From an uncultured Ignisphaera sp. (lineage in GTDB: Archaea > Thermoproteota > Thermoprotei_A > Sulfolobales > Ignisphaeraceae), in NCBI GenBank assembly GCA_938074605.1, contig CALJEI010000010.1, forward strand, positions 1 to 64,000: a stretch of 64,000 nt of DNA, given 5' to 3'. Of the stretch, positions 10,215 to 19,908 are shown piece after piece. Below the pieces are notes generated by a model that ran no database searches, was not told where the DNA came from, and saw nothing but the letters and a program-made list of their open reading frames with translations. Made by a program: the position numbers and the translations under genes. Numbering within the stretch: the first letter of the stretch is position 1; each line of letters starts with the position of its first letter.

Positions 10215-10626
10215 CATACCATGTCCTTATAAATTAAGTCATGTCACATTCCCTTTATCATTATCATTAATATTTTTCTTAATACTTATAGTGAGTGAAC
10301 AATAAACATCCCCATTATATCATTCAATTCTTTATCTGGTAGACACATTCGTCTATGAAAGTAAAATTTGTTATCCAAAAAACACTACGAAATTTCTAAG
10401 ACTATCTAAAACTTTATAAGTAAAAACACCATAGCTGTAGGGATATAAGAGTAGAAATAAAAACATAGAGGTATTTAGCTATTCAACTCGTTGCATGTAT
10501 TATCTTATTATGTACATTAATTAACTATTATAAGGTTGTTCATATCAATATTAATCTAGAATTATATGGCTATGTATATCATCCACATAGAAGGGTGAAC
10601 ATATTTTCAGAAGATGTATATGGCTA
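10215..10626. other. Non-coding stretch of about 410 bases
   Basis: This AT-rich spacer lies between the convergent Tes-like and cPGS genes. I see no RNA box motifs. On the plus strand about 43 sense codons are open up to a stop near 10629 (hydrophobic, ending EDVYGY), but no start codon lies in that frame, so I do not call a gene. TATA-like strings (CTTTATAAG near 10411, GATATAAGAG near 10443) may be chance. Confidence 0.4.
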
Positions 10627-11976
10627 TTAAGATCTGAGGTAACTTTTCTCATATACCATTCTAATAAATTCATTTACTATTTCTTTAATGGTAATTCCCT
10701 CTACTATTTTAAGATTAAACCTAGCCTTTACAACTGGTTTATCGATTTTGATTACTCGTGATATATCTGCTGGTGTTCCAAGGACTACAACATCGCATCT
10801 AATACTGTTTATAGTCTCCTCTAAATCATTAAGTTGTTGTTTTGTATAGCCAATGCTTGGAAGTACAGGGCCTATATGATTATATGCTTCATATATTTTT
10901 CGAATAATTCCTTTTGCATATGGCTTTGGATCAACAACTTTTGCACCATACTTCAATGCTGCAACATAGCCTGCGCCATATGGTAGTCCTCCGTGAGTAA
11001 TAGATGGTGCATCTTCTATAACTAGAGCTTTACGTCCTTCTAATAAATCTGGTCTGTCAACTTCTACCTCCATATCAGCTTTCACTATATTAGCCTTCTT
11101 ATTTATACTTCTAATATTCTTCACTATTTTATCTATATCTTCAGTTTTTGCTTGTGATACTTTGGTAATTATAATTGTATCTGCAAGCCTTACATTGATT
11201 TCACCCGGATATGAATCTATTTCTATACCAGGGCGCATTGCATCCGTAACAGTTACTTGATACCATGGTTTGTAGAATGATGTGTCATTATTCCCTCCAT
11301 CCCATAATATTACATCAGCTTCACTTTCGGCTTTACGAAGAATTGCGATATAGTCTATACCGGCTAATACCTTTATCCCCATTCTTAGATAATGTTCATA
11401 CTCTTCCCTTTCTTCAATTGTTAGATCATAACAATCCAAATCGCCAATTGAATTGAATTCTTGTACGGCTATCTTTTCAAAGTCTCCGTATGCCATAGGA
11501 TGTCTTACAACAACAAATTTTAGATTTCTTTTAGCCATTTCTTCAACTATTGCCCTTGATACTGTACTTTTACCTGCACCAGTTTTTGTAGCCGTTACTG
11601 CAAATACAGGCTTTATGCTATTTATCATTGTTTCAAAAGGATTTATCAATTTAAATGAAGCATTTGCAGATAAGACTAGCGATATCTTCCTTCCAAGCTC
11701 TTCATATGTCAAATCACTATAGCTAAACACTACCTCATCAACTTTAAATCTTGCTATAAGCTCTGGCAACATTTCTTCAGGATAAACTGGTATCCCCTCT
11801 GGATATAAAGGACCTGCTAAGGATGGAGGAAATCTCCTATATTCAATTCCAGGTATCTGTGTTACGGTAAATGCCATTACGCGGTAATTTGAATTATTCT
11901 TAAATAAAACAATGTAGTTATGAAAGTCTCTGCCACCTGCACCCATTATAATAATTCTTTTCACCACGATTAACAC
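10627..11976 (-). CDS. cpgS: Cyclic 2,3-diphosphoglycerate synthetase-like P-loop protein (COG2403 type)
   Basis: The 449-residue protein matches the archaeal family annotated as cyclic 2,3-diphosphoglycerate synthetase or predicted GTPase. In cPGS this makes the thermoprotective solute cDPG from 2,3-diphosphoglycerate and ATP. An N-terminal Rossmann-like segment (KRIIIMGAGGRDFHNY) precedes a P-loop ATKTGAGKST near 140-150. ILWDGGNNDTSFYKP (about 225) and the late VIEDAPSITHGGLPYGAGYVA are typical of the family. Not all members have been shown to make cDPG, so the exact reaction is uncertain. The gene stands alone on the minus strand. Confidence 0.75.
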   Translation of the reverse strand: MLIVVKRIIIMGAGGRDFHNYIVLFKNNSNYRVMAFTVTQIPGIEYRRFPPSLAGPLYPEGIPVYPEEMLPELIARFKVDEVVFSYSDLTYEELGRKISLVLSANASFKLINPFETMINSIKPVFAVTATKTGAGKSTVSRAIVEEMAKRNLKFVVVRHPMAYGDFEKIAVQEFNSIGDLDCYDLTIEEREEYEHYLRMGIKVLAGIDYIAILRKAESEADVILWDGGNNDTSFYKPWYQVTVTDAMRPGIEIDSYPGEINVRLADTIIITKVSQAKTEDIDKIVKNIRSINKKANIVKADMEVEVDRPDLLEGRKALVIEDAPSITHGGLPYGAGYVAALKYGAKVVDPKPYAKGIIRKIYEAYNHIGPVLPSIGYTKQQLNDLEETINSIRCDVVVLGTPADISRVIKIDKPVVKARFNLKIVEGITIKEIVNEFIRMVYEKSYLRS

Positions 11977-12109
11977 ACCATTGAATTGCTCTATTATTTG
12001 TTCAAGATTATTAATATCACTAAATGTTCTATACCTATCAAGAAATTTGTTCCTACGAGTTTAAAAGCTTCTATATTGATGTTTTAACTTAAGTGAGGTG
12101 CAGAATTAT

Positions 12110-13552
12110 TTGAGCCATCATATTGAGCATGCTAAACTTTACACGTTCACAATACCTAAAATGAATGAATACAAAATAGCCCTTATCGAAATGATCCAAA
12201 CTAAACCAAACAATAAGGCGTTATCATTATCAATACTGATAGCCAAAGTTTTAAATAAGCCACTTGAAAGTAATATGAAACTCATAATTAAAGGCCATGG
12301 TATAAAAAATATACCATCTGAAAATCTTTCTTATATAGTCCACATACTTTCTTCCACAATAATACCACTTTACCTACAATCATTTGACCCATATTCTCAG
12401 ACATTAGTATCATGTGTTGACATTGGTAAGAATGGTGAATTAACTCTACTGAGTAGCGCCATCATCACTAAGAAGAACTTTAAAGGTGTCAGCAAAAAAC
12501 CAACAATATTTGTCTTAGTAGCTAGAACCTTTGACAAAAATATAGATGCTAAAACAATTAAACAGTTCTATAAAACTTCCTGGAACGCTTTAGCGCATAA
12601 TCTTAAATCCTACTCTATAATAGAGGACTCTTCCTTGCCTCAGAGGACATTTACATTACTAGTTATATTAAAGGAAAAGAAACAGGACAATTTTATAGAG
12701 GTTGTAGTACCAGAACTACATGAGATGATAAGAGTTAAGATACCAATAATAAAGGCTTCATGGGGTTTAGATGACATCCCACCAAGACTGAAACATGAAT
12801 TAGAGACAATAATTATAAGACCTTTAGCTCTTCGTGCCGGTTATGCCCCAAAGGGAATCTTAATAACAGGTCCACCCGGTACAGGCAAGAGTGTCACAGC
12901 CGAAGCTATAGCATCCTCACTTAATCTAAAGATAGCGGAACTTAGACCTAGTATCTATAGATCTATGTGGTATGGATTGACCGAAAAAATACTCGAAGCA
13001 GCATTACAGAACCTTAAATCCAAGAAAAACCTCATGATTCTTCTGGATGATGCAGATTTTCTTATGGGTAGACAGGTAGCTATACATGAAACCCATGTAA
13101 GTGAAATAACGATATTTTTAAGATATCTACAAGAATCATCAAGACCTTTGATAGTAATGACTACAAATACGCCTGAAATACTCGATCCTGCAATCATAAG
13201 ACCTGGAAGAATCGATACCGTAGTAGTTATAGGCTATCCCGATAGAGAATTTAGAAAATATATAGCAATTAGAAGTGCCAAAAGATACAACATAAAACTT
13301 GATGAAAAACTCGCTGAATATATCTCTACAATAACCCGCTGGTTTACAAATGCTGAAATAGATGCATTAGTAAGGCTAGCTGCAAGTAAATCTAATGAAA
13401 ATATTGATGAAAAGTCTATTCTTTGGGCTCGACAAAGATTTAATATAAATGAGTCTCTAAGAAAAAGTGTGCAAGACCAGCTAAAGTGGTACAGCGAACA
13501 GTTTCAAGGTATAGTGGTTAAGTATATAGCCAATGAAAATGAAATTTTATAA
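12110..13552 (+). CDS. AAA+ ATPase, CDC48-like single ATPase module with Asp-Asp Walker B
   Basis: The protein has an uncharacterised N-terminal domain of about 215 residues and one classic AAA module. Walker A is GPPGTGKS (about 254-261), Walker B is LLDDAD (about 311-316), and the arginine-finger region reads DPAIIRPGRID. It is probably an ATP-driven remodeller of proteins or complexes; the target is unknown. In Walker B the usual catalytic Glu is Asp, which could slow hydrolysis. I chose TTG at 12110 because GAGGTG ends nine bases before it; a GTG start at 12098 would overlap that ribosome site. The next gene converges from the other strand. Confidence 0.8.
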   Translation: MSHHIEHAKLYTFTIPKMNEYKIALIEMIQTKPNNKALSLSILIAKVLNKPLESNMKLIIKGHGIKNIPSENLSYIVHILSSTIIPLYLQSFDPYSQTLVSCVDIGKNGELTLLSSAIITKKNFKGVSKKPTIFVLVARTFDKNIDAKTIKQFYKTSWNALAHNLKSYSIIEDSSLPQRTFTLLVILKEKKQDNFIEVVVPELHEMIRVKIPIIKASWGLDDIPPRLKHELETIIIRPLALRAGYAPKGILITGPPGTGKSVTAEAIASSLNLKIAELRPSIYRSMWYGLTEKILEAALQNLKSKKNLMILLDDADFLMGRQVAIHETHVSEITIFLRYLQESSRPLIVMTTNTPEILDPAIIRPGRIDTVVVIGYPDREFRKYIAIRSAKRYNIKLDEKLAEYISTITRWFTNAEIDALVRLAASKSNENIDEKSILWARQRFNINESLRKSVQDQLKWYSEQFQGIVVKYIANENEIL

Positions 13553-13592
13553 TAGTGTATCAATTTAATTACAATAGCATAATTAACATTAG

Positions 13593-14711
13593 CTACCTCT
13601 CAATTGTACAACAATCCATTATACAGCTAATAAGTGTAGTACCTATGTATTCTACGTCCTCATTACTTAGACGTGGATGTATAGGAAGGCTCAATTCACA
13701 TTTAGACAACTTTAGGGCATTTTCACAACACGTATGGTAACCAAGAGATTGGAATAATGGTTGTAAATGTAAGGGTAATGGATAATGTATTGCCGTTTCA
13801 ACTCCATTACTGTCTAAGCACTTCTGTACACATTCTCGATATTCTGCTCTTTTAATTTTAATAGCATATACATGATACACATGTTTAGCCCAAGGAAGCT
13901 CGTAAGGCAATTCTATATATTCTCTTAAACAACTTAATCGTGTATTTAATTTTTTAGCATTATTGCGTCTTATATTATTAAGTCTATCTAATTTTTTTAG
14001 CTGCACTCTACCCAATGCTGCTTGAATAGATGTCATTCTATAATTTCCCCCCAGTTCTGCATGTACATATCGTGCTACTTGGCCATGATTTCTCAATAAC
14101 TTTACTTTCTCAATAACATTTCTATTATTTGAAATAACCATACCTCCCTCACCTGTCGTCATATTCTTTGTTGCATAAAAACTAAATATTGCTGCATCAC
14201 CAAAACTTCCAACTTTTTGATTCCATGCCTCTGCACCATGTGCTTGTGCAGCATCTTCTATCAATAACAACTTCCTGTCTTTTGCGATATCCTGCAATGC
14301 TTTTACATCTGCTGGATGTCCAAAGAGATGTACAGCTATTATGGCTTTTGTTCTATTTGTTATTTTCTCCTGTAAATCATTAATATCTATATTAAATGTT
14401 GTATATTCTACATCAACAAATCGTGGGATAGCTCCAACCATAAGAACAGCTGTAGCTGTTGCAATAAATGTGTAATCAGGAACTAACACCTCATCACCCT
14501 GCCCTATACCTAAGACTTTCAATGCTAGCATAAGTGCTATTGTTCCATTTGCTACAGCAGCTGCATAAGAAACCCCAATATACTCTGCAAATTCCATTTC
14601 AAACAACTCTACTTCAGGACCATGTGCAATCCATCCTGATCTTAAAACATTAACGACTGCCTCCACATCATCATCTATGACAGGCTCAAACAATTTAATT
14701 CTCTTAAACAT
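13593..14711 (-). CDS. DegT/DnrJ/EryC1 family PLP sugar aminotransferase
   Basis: The 372-residue fold-type I PLP enzyme most likely transfers an amino group to a keto-sugar nucleotide. The Schiff-base lysine is Lys182 in SFYATKNMTTGEGG, the PLP-pairing Asp153 lies in IEDAAQAHGA, and GHPADVKAL is also typical of the family. Length is normal. Neighbours are an M24 peptidase 14 bases upstream, possibly co-transcribed, and a convergent AAA+ gene. The sugar product is probably used for glycoconjugates such as S-layer glycans, but the substrate cannot be read from sequence. Confidence 0.9.
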   Translation of the reverse strand: MFKRIKLFEPVIDDDVEAVVNVLRSGWIAHGPEVELFEMEFAEYIGVSYAAAVANGTIALMLALKVLGIGQGDEVLVPDYTFIATATAVLMVGAIPRFVDVEYTTFNIDINDLQEKITNRTKAIIAVHLFGHPADVKALQDIAKDRKLLLIEDAAQAHGAEAWNQKVGSFGDAAIFSFYATKNMTTGEGGMVISNNRNVIEKVKLLRNHGQVARYVHAELGGNYRMTSIQAALGRVQLKKLDRLNNIRRNNAKKLNTRLSCLREYIELPYELPWAKHVYHVYAIKIKRAEYRECVQKCLDSNGVETAIHYPLPLHLQPLFQSLGYHTCCENALKLSKCELSLPIHPRLSNEDVEYIGTTLISCIMDCCTIER

Positions 14712-14725
14712 AGTTTCTGACCTTT

Positions 14726-15862
14726 TTATAACTCTATTACCCTCTTTAATGAAGTGAGTTTTACAGGCCCTGAAGGAGTTATATGTACATCATCTTCTAT
14801 TCTAATACCAAATTTCCCGCGGATATATATTCCTGGCTCTATTGTAATGACATCTCCTAATTCAACTTCATGATCAGAAGCTTTTGAAATTCTAGGCTCT
14901 TCATGCACATCTACACCTATACCGTGTCCGAGGTTGTGAACAAAATATTTGTGAATGTTTGACTTCATTAGAACACTTCTTGCTATTTCATCGATATTGC
15001 TATATTTTTCACCAACTTTTAAATATAGTATTGAATCGTCTATTGCATCACTTACTATGTTTGCATACTCTCTCATATTTTCGTACTCTTTTTGTAAATT
15101 ACTTGGTAAAATAGTTCTTGTTATATCAGAAACGTATCCATGAATCCTTACCCCAAAATCGATAATTATAGGTTCACCACCTCTAAACATTGTAGAGCTT
15201 GGTATGTGGTGAGGTTTTGATGTATTACTCTCTATTGCTACAATAGTGCTAAATGCAAATCCTTCTGCACCAAGCTCTCTTGCCCTACTCTCTAGAAGAC
15301 CGGCAATAATTTGTTCATTGAATCCATTTTCTAGCCTAGATATTGTATCCTCTATAGCCCTCTCAGTTATCCTAATGGCTCTCCTTATCACATCTACTTC
15401 TTCTTCAGTTTTATTGCGTCTTACCTTCCTAACTATATTTCTTATATCTATACGCACACTTACATCATTTTCACAAACATCAATACTATCTATAGAGATT
15501 TTTCTCGACTCTCTACATATCTTCTTTAAAATATTCCTCATATCACTAATATCAATCACCTTTGTATCAAGCTCTATCCCCATCGCTAAAGGGGCAACCG
15601 GATGAACAATTAAGTTCTTTATACGACTATATGCTTCTACAACTCTATAGTACTCAAGCGATGAAACATAAACATCTAATTCCATAGTATTCATATCTAA
15701 AATCGCTGAAAATATGCCTAATTCTTCTGGTGGCGGATTATAGAGATCTGCAAAAATGTAATTCAATGTATATTTACCTTGAAGTATTATTTTTTCCACT
15801 TCGACATTAAAATTTTTTAGCGCATTAAGTAGTTTATTTAATCTCAATTTGAAAAGCTCCAT
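14726..15862 (-). CDS. pepQ: M24 family Xaa-Pro dipeptidase/aminopeptidase
   Basis: This cytosolic metallopeptidase would remove or split residues before proline. The N-terminal half is the creatinase-type domain, and the C-terminal pita-bread domain carries the metal ligands: Asp in IDFGVRIHGYVSD and ITRT, His in LGHGIGVDVHEEPRI, Glu in IEPGIYI and Glu in GIRIEDD. I chose ATG at 15862, which is preceded by GGGAG with five bases of spacing, rather than the upstream in-frame ATG at 15880. It is followed closely by the aminotransferase gene. Dipeptidase versus aminopeptidase specificity is not resolved. Confidence 0.9.
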   Translation of the reverse strand: MELFKLRLNKLLNALKNFNVEVEKIILQGKYTLNYIFADLYNPPPEELGIFSAILDMNTMELDVYVSSLEYYRVVEAYSRIKNLIVHPVAPLAMGIELDTKVIDISDMRNILKKICRESRKISIDSIDVCENDVSVRIDIRNIVRKVRRNKTEEEVDVIRRAIRITERAIEDTISRLENGFNEQIIAGLLESRARELGAEGFAFSTIVAIESNTSKPHHIPSSTMFRGGEPIIIDFGVRIHGYVSDITRTILPSNLQKEYENMREYANIVSDAIDDSILYLKVGEKYSNIDEIARSVLMKSNIHKYFVHNLGHGIGVDVHEEPRISKASDHEVELGDVITIEPGIYIRGKFGIRIEDDVHITPSGPVKLTSLKRVIEL

Positions 15863-16154
15863 ATTCACTCCCAGGAGCATTACATTTTACTGTATACTGA
15901 TCTATTAACTCTTATATATTACTGTGCGTCTAATACGCTATATCCTAATGTAGTGTCCAAAATAGGGAAATCGATATAGAAAACGCATTCTTCTTAGAAT
16001 TAAGATAAACAAAATTCGCATTATCCATACCCATAACGTATTTTATTAGCCACAAAAAGTTTTTGAACCGTCTGTAGCTTCTGATACTAGAGAGTCTGTA
16101 GAGACGATAAGCTCAGAATATATCTAGTAAGTATAAAAAGAGGTTATCTAGAGA

Positions 16155-16367
16155 ATGATGGAGCGGAGACTATCCCCAATAAATCCTTGTCCAAGATGTG
16201 GTAGCGAATTGCGACTCATTATAGAGGCTGAATATGGTGGAAGACAATCTATTATATCTTATAGTTACATCTGTAGTGTATGTCGCCACAAGGAAAGGGT
16301 TGAGCAGATAAGTGTAAGGTTAAATAGCGATAAACTGCTTATAAGTAGAGTTAAACATATAAGATAA
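16155..16367 (+). CDS. Small zinc-ribbon protein
   Basis: The 70-residue protein has CPRCG (about 12-16) and CSVCRHK (about 41-47), a four-cysteine zinc ribbon separated by a beta-rich stretch. It is of the type found in small archaeal nucleic-acid or RNA-polymerase-associated proteins, but I do not recognise the family. It lies 53 bases upstream of a membrane-protein gene on the same strand and may share its transcript. AAAAAGAGG precedes the first of two tandem ATG codons. Confidence 0.6.
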   Translation: MMERRLSPINPCPRCGSELRLIIEAEYGGRQSIISYSYICSVCRHKERVEQISVRLNSDKLLISRVKHIR

Positions 16368-16420
16368 ATTAATTTTTAAACATTTATAATATACTAATCT
16401 AGTTAAATGGGTTTAATAAT

Positions 16421-17116
16421 ATGATAGATAGAAGTAAGATACTAACAATAACAATGACACTAACATCTATGGTATTCTTTGCATTTGTATCTACATTTAT
16501 ACCGCAGGATTTTATATGGATAGTATTCCTACTTTATGCAATGATATTTATGTCTCTCTCGATGACTTTACCACGTATATTATCACGAAGAAAATATGGT
16601 GATGTAAAAGGAGCTATTCTATTTAAAGCTGATCGTCAAGAGATTATGAAAATCATGATGAGAGATCAAGAGGTAGATAGAGAGATAAAGCCACAAGTAG
16701 TTGCGTCCTTAACTTTATTACCCTTATCAATAGTTATATGGATTATAGCTTCCTACACAGTCTTTCCATATTTAATTCCAGCATCACGTGATACTATAAC
16801 AAGGTCTGAACTATTTATACGATATCTAATATTCTATGCTACCCTAATCGGATTAATGAGGATTGTGACATACTTCTTTACGCCTAAAAGAATACTCATT
16901 CCTCTTAATAACTATGAGATTAGAAGTGGTGGTATAAAATCAAGTTCAATTATTATACCTTTTCCTATAGATAGGAATCGTTATGAGGTTACAGTAAATC
17001 ATAAGAGAAGTTTTATTGACATTTATGACAAAAAAACAAAACAAATCTATAGACTATATGTTCCTGATATTAATAAAGCTGAGCTATTTATACAGAAACA
17101 CGGGTTCCAGAAATGA
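16421..17116 (+). CDS. Membrane protein, probably DUF2208 family
   Basis: The 231-residue protein has four likely membrane helices: two near the N-terminus (about 8-50), one near 95-115 and one near 135-155. A basic cytoplasmic loop (LSRRKYGDVKGA) lies between the pairs, and a soluble beta-rich C-terminal domain of about 70 residues follows. The pattern fits a conserved crenarchaeal membrane family (DUF2208) of unknown function. Its stop overlaps the next small membrane-protein gene by 4 bases, so the two are likely partners. Confidence 0.6.
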   Translation: MIDRSKILTITMTLTSMVFFAFVSTFIPQDFIWIVFLLYAMIFMSLSMTLPRILSRRKYGDVKGAILFKADRQEIMKIMMRDQEVDREIKPQVVASLTLLPLSIVIWIIASYTVFPYLIPASRDTITRSELFIRYLIFYATLIGLMRIVTYFFTPKRILIPLNNYEIRSGGIKSSSIIIPFPIDRNRYEVTVNHKRSFIDIYDKKTKQIYRLYVPDINKAELFIQKHGFQK

Positions 17117-17328
17117 ATAATGTTACAAATGTTCCATGGAGAGTATCAAATCCCCTGTCTCCTGACCATAGCTTAGAACAAGTATTTCTATTAAAAACTA
17201 TATTTATTTCTCTAGGTGAATCTGTAACACTAATACTAATATTAACCGTAATAGCAGTATTATTTATTTTGACAGGTATTTTCATGCTAAAAATATCATT
17301 AGGAAAGCAAGGAGTTGAAATAGAATAG
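17113..17328 (+). CDS. Small single-helix membrane protein
   Basis: The 71-residue protein has one clear membrane helix (about 34-60, SVTLILILTVIAVLFILTG) and short polar ends. No family is recognised. The ATG overlaps the stop of the DUF2208-like gene (ATGA), a sign of translational coupling, so it is probably a subunit or partner of that protein. It ends 12 bases before the convergent THUMP gene. Confidence 0.55.
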   Translation: MNNVTNVPWRVSNPLSPDHSLEQVFLLKTIFISLGESVTLILILTVIAVLFILTGIFMLKISLGKQGVEIE

Positions 17329-17339
17329 ATATTACTCTT

Positions 17340-17897
17340 CTATAGGGGGATAGTAGGTTCACCAACTCTTATATTTTTAAATACAATAGATTTAGCTACA
17401 CTTATAGCTGTTAATACACTCCATCTTTTTATTGGCACCGATCTTATATAAATAACCCAATCCGGGTTTTCTAAATCTACCCTACGATTGATACCCTCAG
17501 CGACTATTTTTATAGCTTCTATACTAGAAATCTTTGTAAGCCTTCCTTTTTCGTTAATGGTAAAGATCTTACCATGTAGTGTTATTCTGAAGGAGGAGTC
17601 CTGAGGAATTCTAGTCAAGGCAAATCTATGGACTTCTTGCACTATTCTATTGATTATAGGCTCTACAACGCTATCTACTGGTATAACACGATGTATTGGA
17701 GTATCTTTTCCATATAGACATGTTTTTAGTTTATACCACGTAGAATAAGGATCTTCAACATTTATTAGAATGAGCGATGATCTAACTTTTATAACAATAT
17801 ATGAAGTTCCAATACAATTATTAATCTGTGAAAAGGCCCAATCTAAATTTTCTCTACCGGGTTCACATGTTATAATCATATTAAAATTCAATGTCAT
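17340..17897 (-). CDS. THUMP-domain RNA-binding protein (Tan1-like)
   Basis: The 185-residue protein fits the stand-alone THUMP proteins related to Tan1/THUMPD1, which bind tRNA and help enzymes such as the tRNA cytidine acetyltransferase. The THUMP signature is in the C-terminal half: FRITLHGKIF, then a helix, then VDLENPDWVIYIRSV near 140-154. There is no methyltransferase or thiolase domain. The ATG overlaps the stop of the tandem Sm-like gene upstream by 4 bases, so the pair is co-translated. The acetylation link is family knowledge; the partnership with the Sm-like protein is inference. Confidence 0.75.
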   Translation of the reverse strand: MTLNFNMIITCEPGRENLDWAFSQINNCIGTSYIVIKVRSSLILINVEDPYSTWYKLKTCLYGKDTPIHRVIPVDSVVEPIINRIVQEVHRFALTRIPQDSSFRITLHGKIFTINEKGRLTKISSIEAIKIVAEGINRRVDLENPDWVIYIRSVPIKRWSVLTAISVAKSIVFKNIRVGEPTIPL

Positions 17898-18334
17898 CTC
17901 CTCAATATCTTTAGATACAGAATGCTCCTCCTAGGTATTATAATAGCTTTATTGCTTTGCGCTAAACCTACCTCATCTCTTGTTATCTTTATTAAACGTC
18001 CCTCAATTTCATTTCCATTAATAAGCTTTGTGAAAACATCAGCACCAATGAATTCTTCATCTAGTACATACTCCTTTTCACAACACTCACCTAAACCATG
18101 TACATCACTCAATCCTGTAATGATGTATAATATGGATTTCCTGGGTATTATTGTTGGCGTATTCTCAACAGACATTCCCAATTCATGTAATGTCACTTCA
18201 TCAACTATCCCCATAAATTTCTCTCCATTAACAGTATGAACCTCTAAGCTCCTACCTTCAAATCTTTCGTTTATTAGGGTTATCCCTCGCCTCTTTGTTA
18301 AATAATATTGGTTCATTAAATTCACCCTATACAT
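17894..18334 (-). CDS. Tandem Sm/Lsm-like protein (two repeats in one chain)
   Basis: The 146-residue protein appears to hold two Sm-like repeats. The first runs from about 26 to 71 (GRSLEVHTVNGEKFMGIVDE, ending IIPRKSILYI). The second runs from about 97 to 144 (GADVFTKLINGNEIEGRLIK, ending IIPRRSILYL). Both show the strand - xNGxxxxG - strand pattern of Sm1 and a closing IIPR(K/R)SILY strand in the place of Sm2. Two domains in one chain with the same closing motif point to an internal duplication. It is probably RNA-binding. It heads a two-gene operon with the THUMP protein. Confidence 0.6.
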   Translation of the reverse strand: MYRVNLMNQYYLTKRRGITLINERFEGRSLEVHTVNGEKFMGIVDEVTLHELGMSVENTPTIIPRKSILYIITGLSDVHGLGECCEKEYVLDEEFIGADVFTKLINGNEIEGRLIKITRDEVGLAQSNKAIIIPRRSILYLKILRR

Positions 18335-18477
18335 TTCTTTTATTTAAGGAATTTAATAAGTTAATTATATACATGAACTGCACTATTAAAGTGTATGAAA
18401 AGACTTCTTGAGAGTCATTTAGCATAAAGTTTTAATTTTTTATAGCAGTGAGAAATGTGTTACGGTGATAAGCATTT

Positions 18478-19908
18478 GTGTCAATAAAGTTATATAATAC
18501 ACTATCCCGTAAGGAGGAAGTACTTGAACCAATTACTCCACCTATGGTGAAGGTATACTTCTGCGGCCCTACAGTATATGATTACACCCATTTAGGGCAT
18601 GTAAGAGCTTATCTAGCATTTGACTTTATAAAAAGATATCTATTGTTAAAAGGCTATGATGTAATACATGTTCAAAATATTACTGATATAGATGATAAGA
18701 TAATAAAAAGGGCAAAGGATGAAGGTGTTACATGGAAAGAGATTTCAGATAGATTTGCAAAAGAATATCTAGAGGTGCTACAAGATCTTAATATCAAGAT
18801 AGATATTCATCCTCGTGTTTCCGAACATATAGATGAAATTATAAAGTTCATCCAAGTTTTAATTGATAAAGGATATGCTTATGTTGCCCAAAGCGGCTCC
18901 GTGTATTTTGACATCTCCATGTTAAATGATTATGGAAAATTATCAAAGAGATTTAGTGTAGAGGAGTGGCGCCAAGAGGAGGAATTCCTTGCTGAAAAAA
19001 GAAACCCTTACGACTTTGCACTGTGGAAGGCTGTAAAACCTGGGGAACCATGGTGGGATTCGCCATGGGGACGTGGTAGGCCAGGGTGGCACACTGAGTG
19101 TACTGTAATGAGTACAAAATATCTTGGAACACAATTTGATATTCATGGTGGGGGTCAGGACCTAATCTTCCCTCATCATGAAAATGAAATAGCCATGGCT
19201 GAAAGTGCCTTTGGAGTAAAACCATGGGTAAAGTATTGGATTCACATAGGGTATTTAACAATAAAGGGTGAAAAAATGAGTAAAAGTTTAGGTAATATCG
19301 TTTTGGCTAAGGAAGCAATTAAGCACTGGGGTTCTGAAGTGCTTCGCCTATGGGTTTTCTCTGCCCATTATAGAAAACAATTGGAGTTTAATGAAAGTAT
19401 TATGGAGAGCTACAAAGGTGTTTATGAAAGATTAGTTCTCGCTGTTGAAACACTGAAAAAAATACTCAAATCTTCACAGCAAATATTTAGCCTTAATGAA
19501 AATGAATTGAAAATACTAAAAGACCTCGAATCAGTAAATACCTCTTTCTATAATGCTATGAATGAGGATTTCAATACGTCAAAAGCCTTTGAAGCTGTAC
19601 ATAGACTTACATCAATTATATTTAAAAGTATTGATCAGAAAGAAAATTATATTCTTGCCTCAAGAGCATATAGTATCCTTTGGAACTTCAACAGAGTATT
19701 AGGGGTATTAGACAAATATTTTATAGAAGATCTCCATGCTGGTTCAGAAACTATTGAGAAACTAATAGAACTCATAATAAATATAAGGACTGAGCTAAGA
19801 AAGAGAAAAGAATATGAACTCAGTGATAGAATAAGGGAGGAGCTTTTAAATATGGGCATAAAGGTATTAGATTATAAAAATGGGAGTAAGTGGGTATGGC
19901 AGCATTGA
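18478..19908 (+). CDS. cysS: Cysteinyl-tRNA synthetase
   Basis: The enzyme charges tRNA-Cys with cysteine. The 476-residue class I synthetase carries zinc-site CGPTVYDYTHLGH (with the HIGH-equivalent), WHTECTVMS, HHENEIAMAE and the KMSKS loop GEKMSKSLGN. The C-terminal anticodon region (IRTELRKRKEYELSDRIREE) is intact. The start is GTG at 18478, eight bases after GGTGAT. A small unknown gene overlaps its 3' end by 13 bases. Confidence 0.97.
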   Translation: MSIKLYNTLSRKEEVLEPITPPMVKVYFCGPTVYDYTHLGHVRAYLAFDFIKRYLLLKGYDVIHVQNITDIDDKIIKRAKDEGVTWKEISDRFAKEYLEVLQDLNIKIDIHPRVSEHIDEIIKFIQVLIDKGYAYVAQSGSVYFDISMLNDYGKLSKRFSVEEWRQEEEFLAEKRNPYDFALWKAVKPGEPWWDSPWGRGRPGWHTECTVMSTKYLGTQFDIHGGGQDLIFPHHENEIAMAESAFGVKPWVKYWIHIGYLTIKGEKMSKSLGNIVLAKEAIKHWGSEVLRLWVFSAHYRKQLEFNESIMESYKGVYERLVLAVETLKKILKSSQQIFSLNENELKILKDLESVNTSFYNAMNEDFNTSKAFEAVHRLTSIIFKSIDQKENYILASRAYSILWNFNRVLGVLDKYFIEDLHAGSETIEKLIELIINIRTELRKRKEYELSDRIREELLNMGIKVLDYKNGSKWVWQH

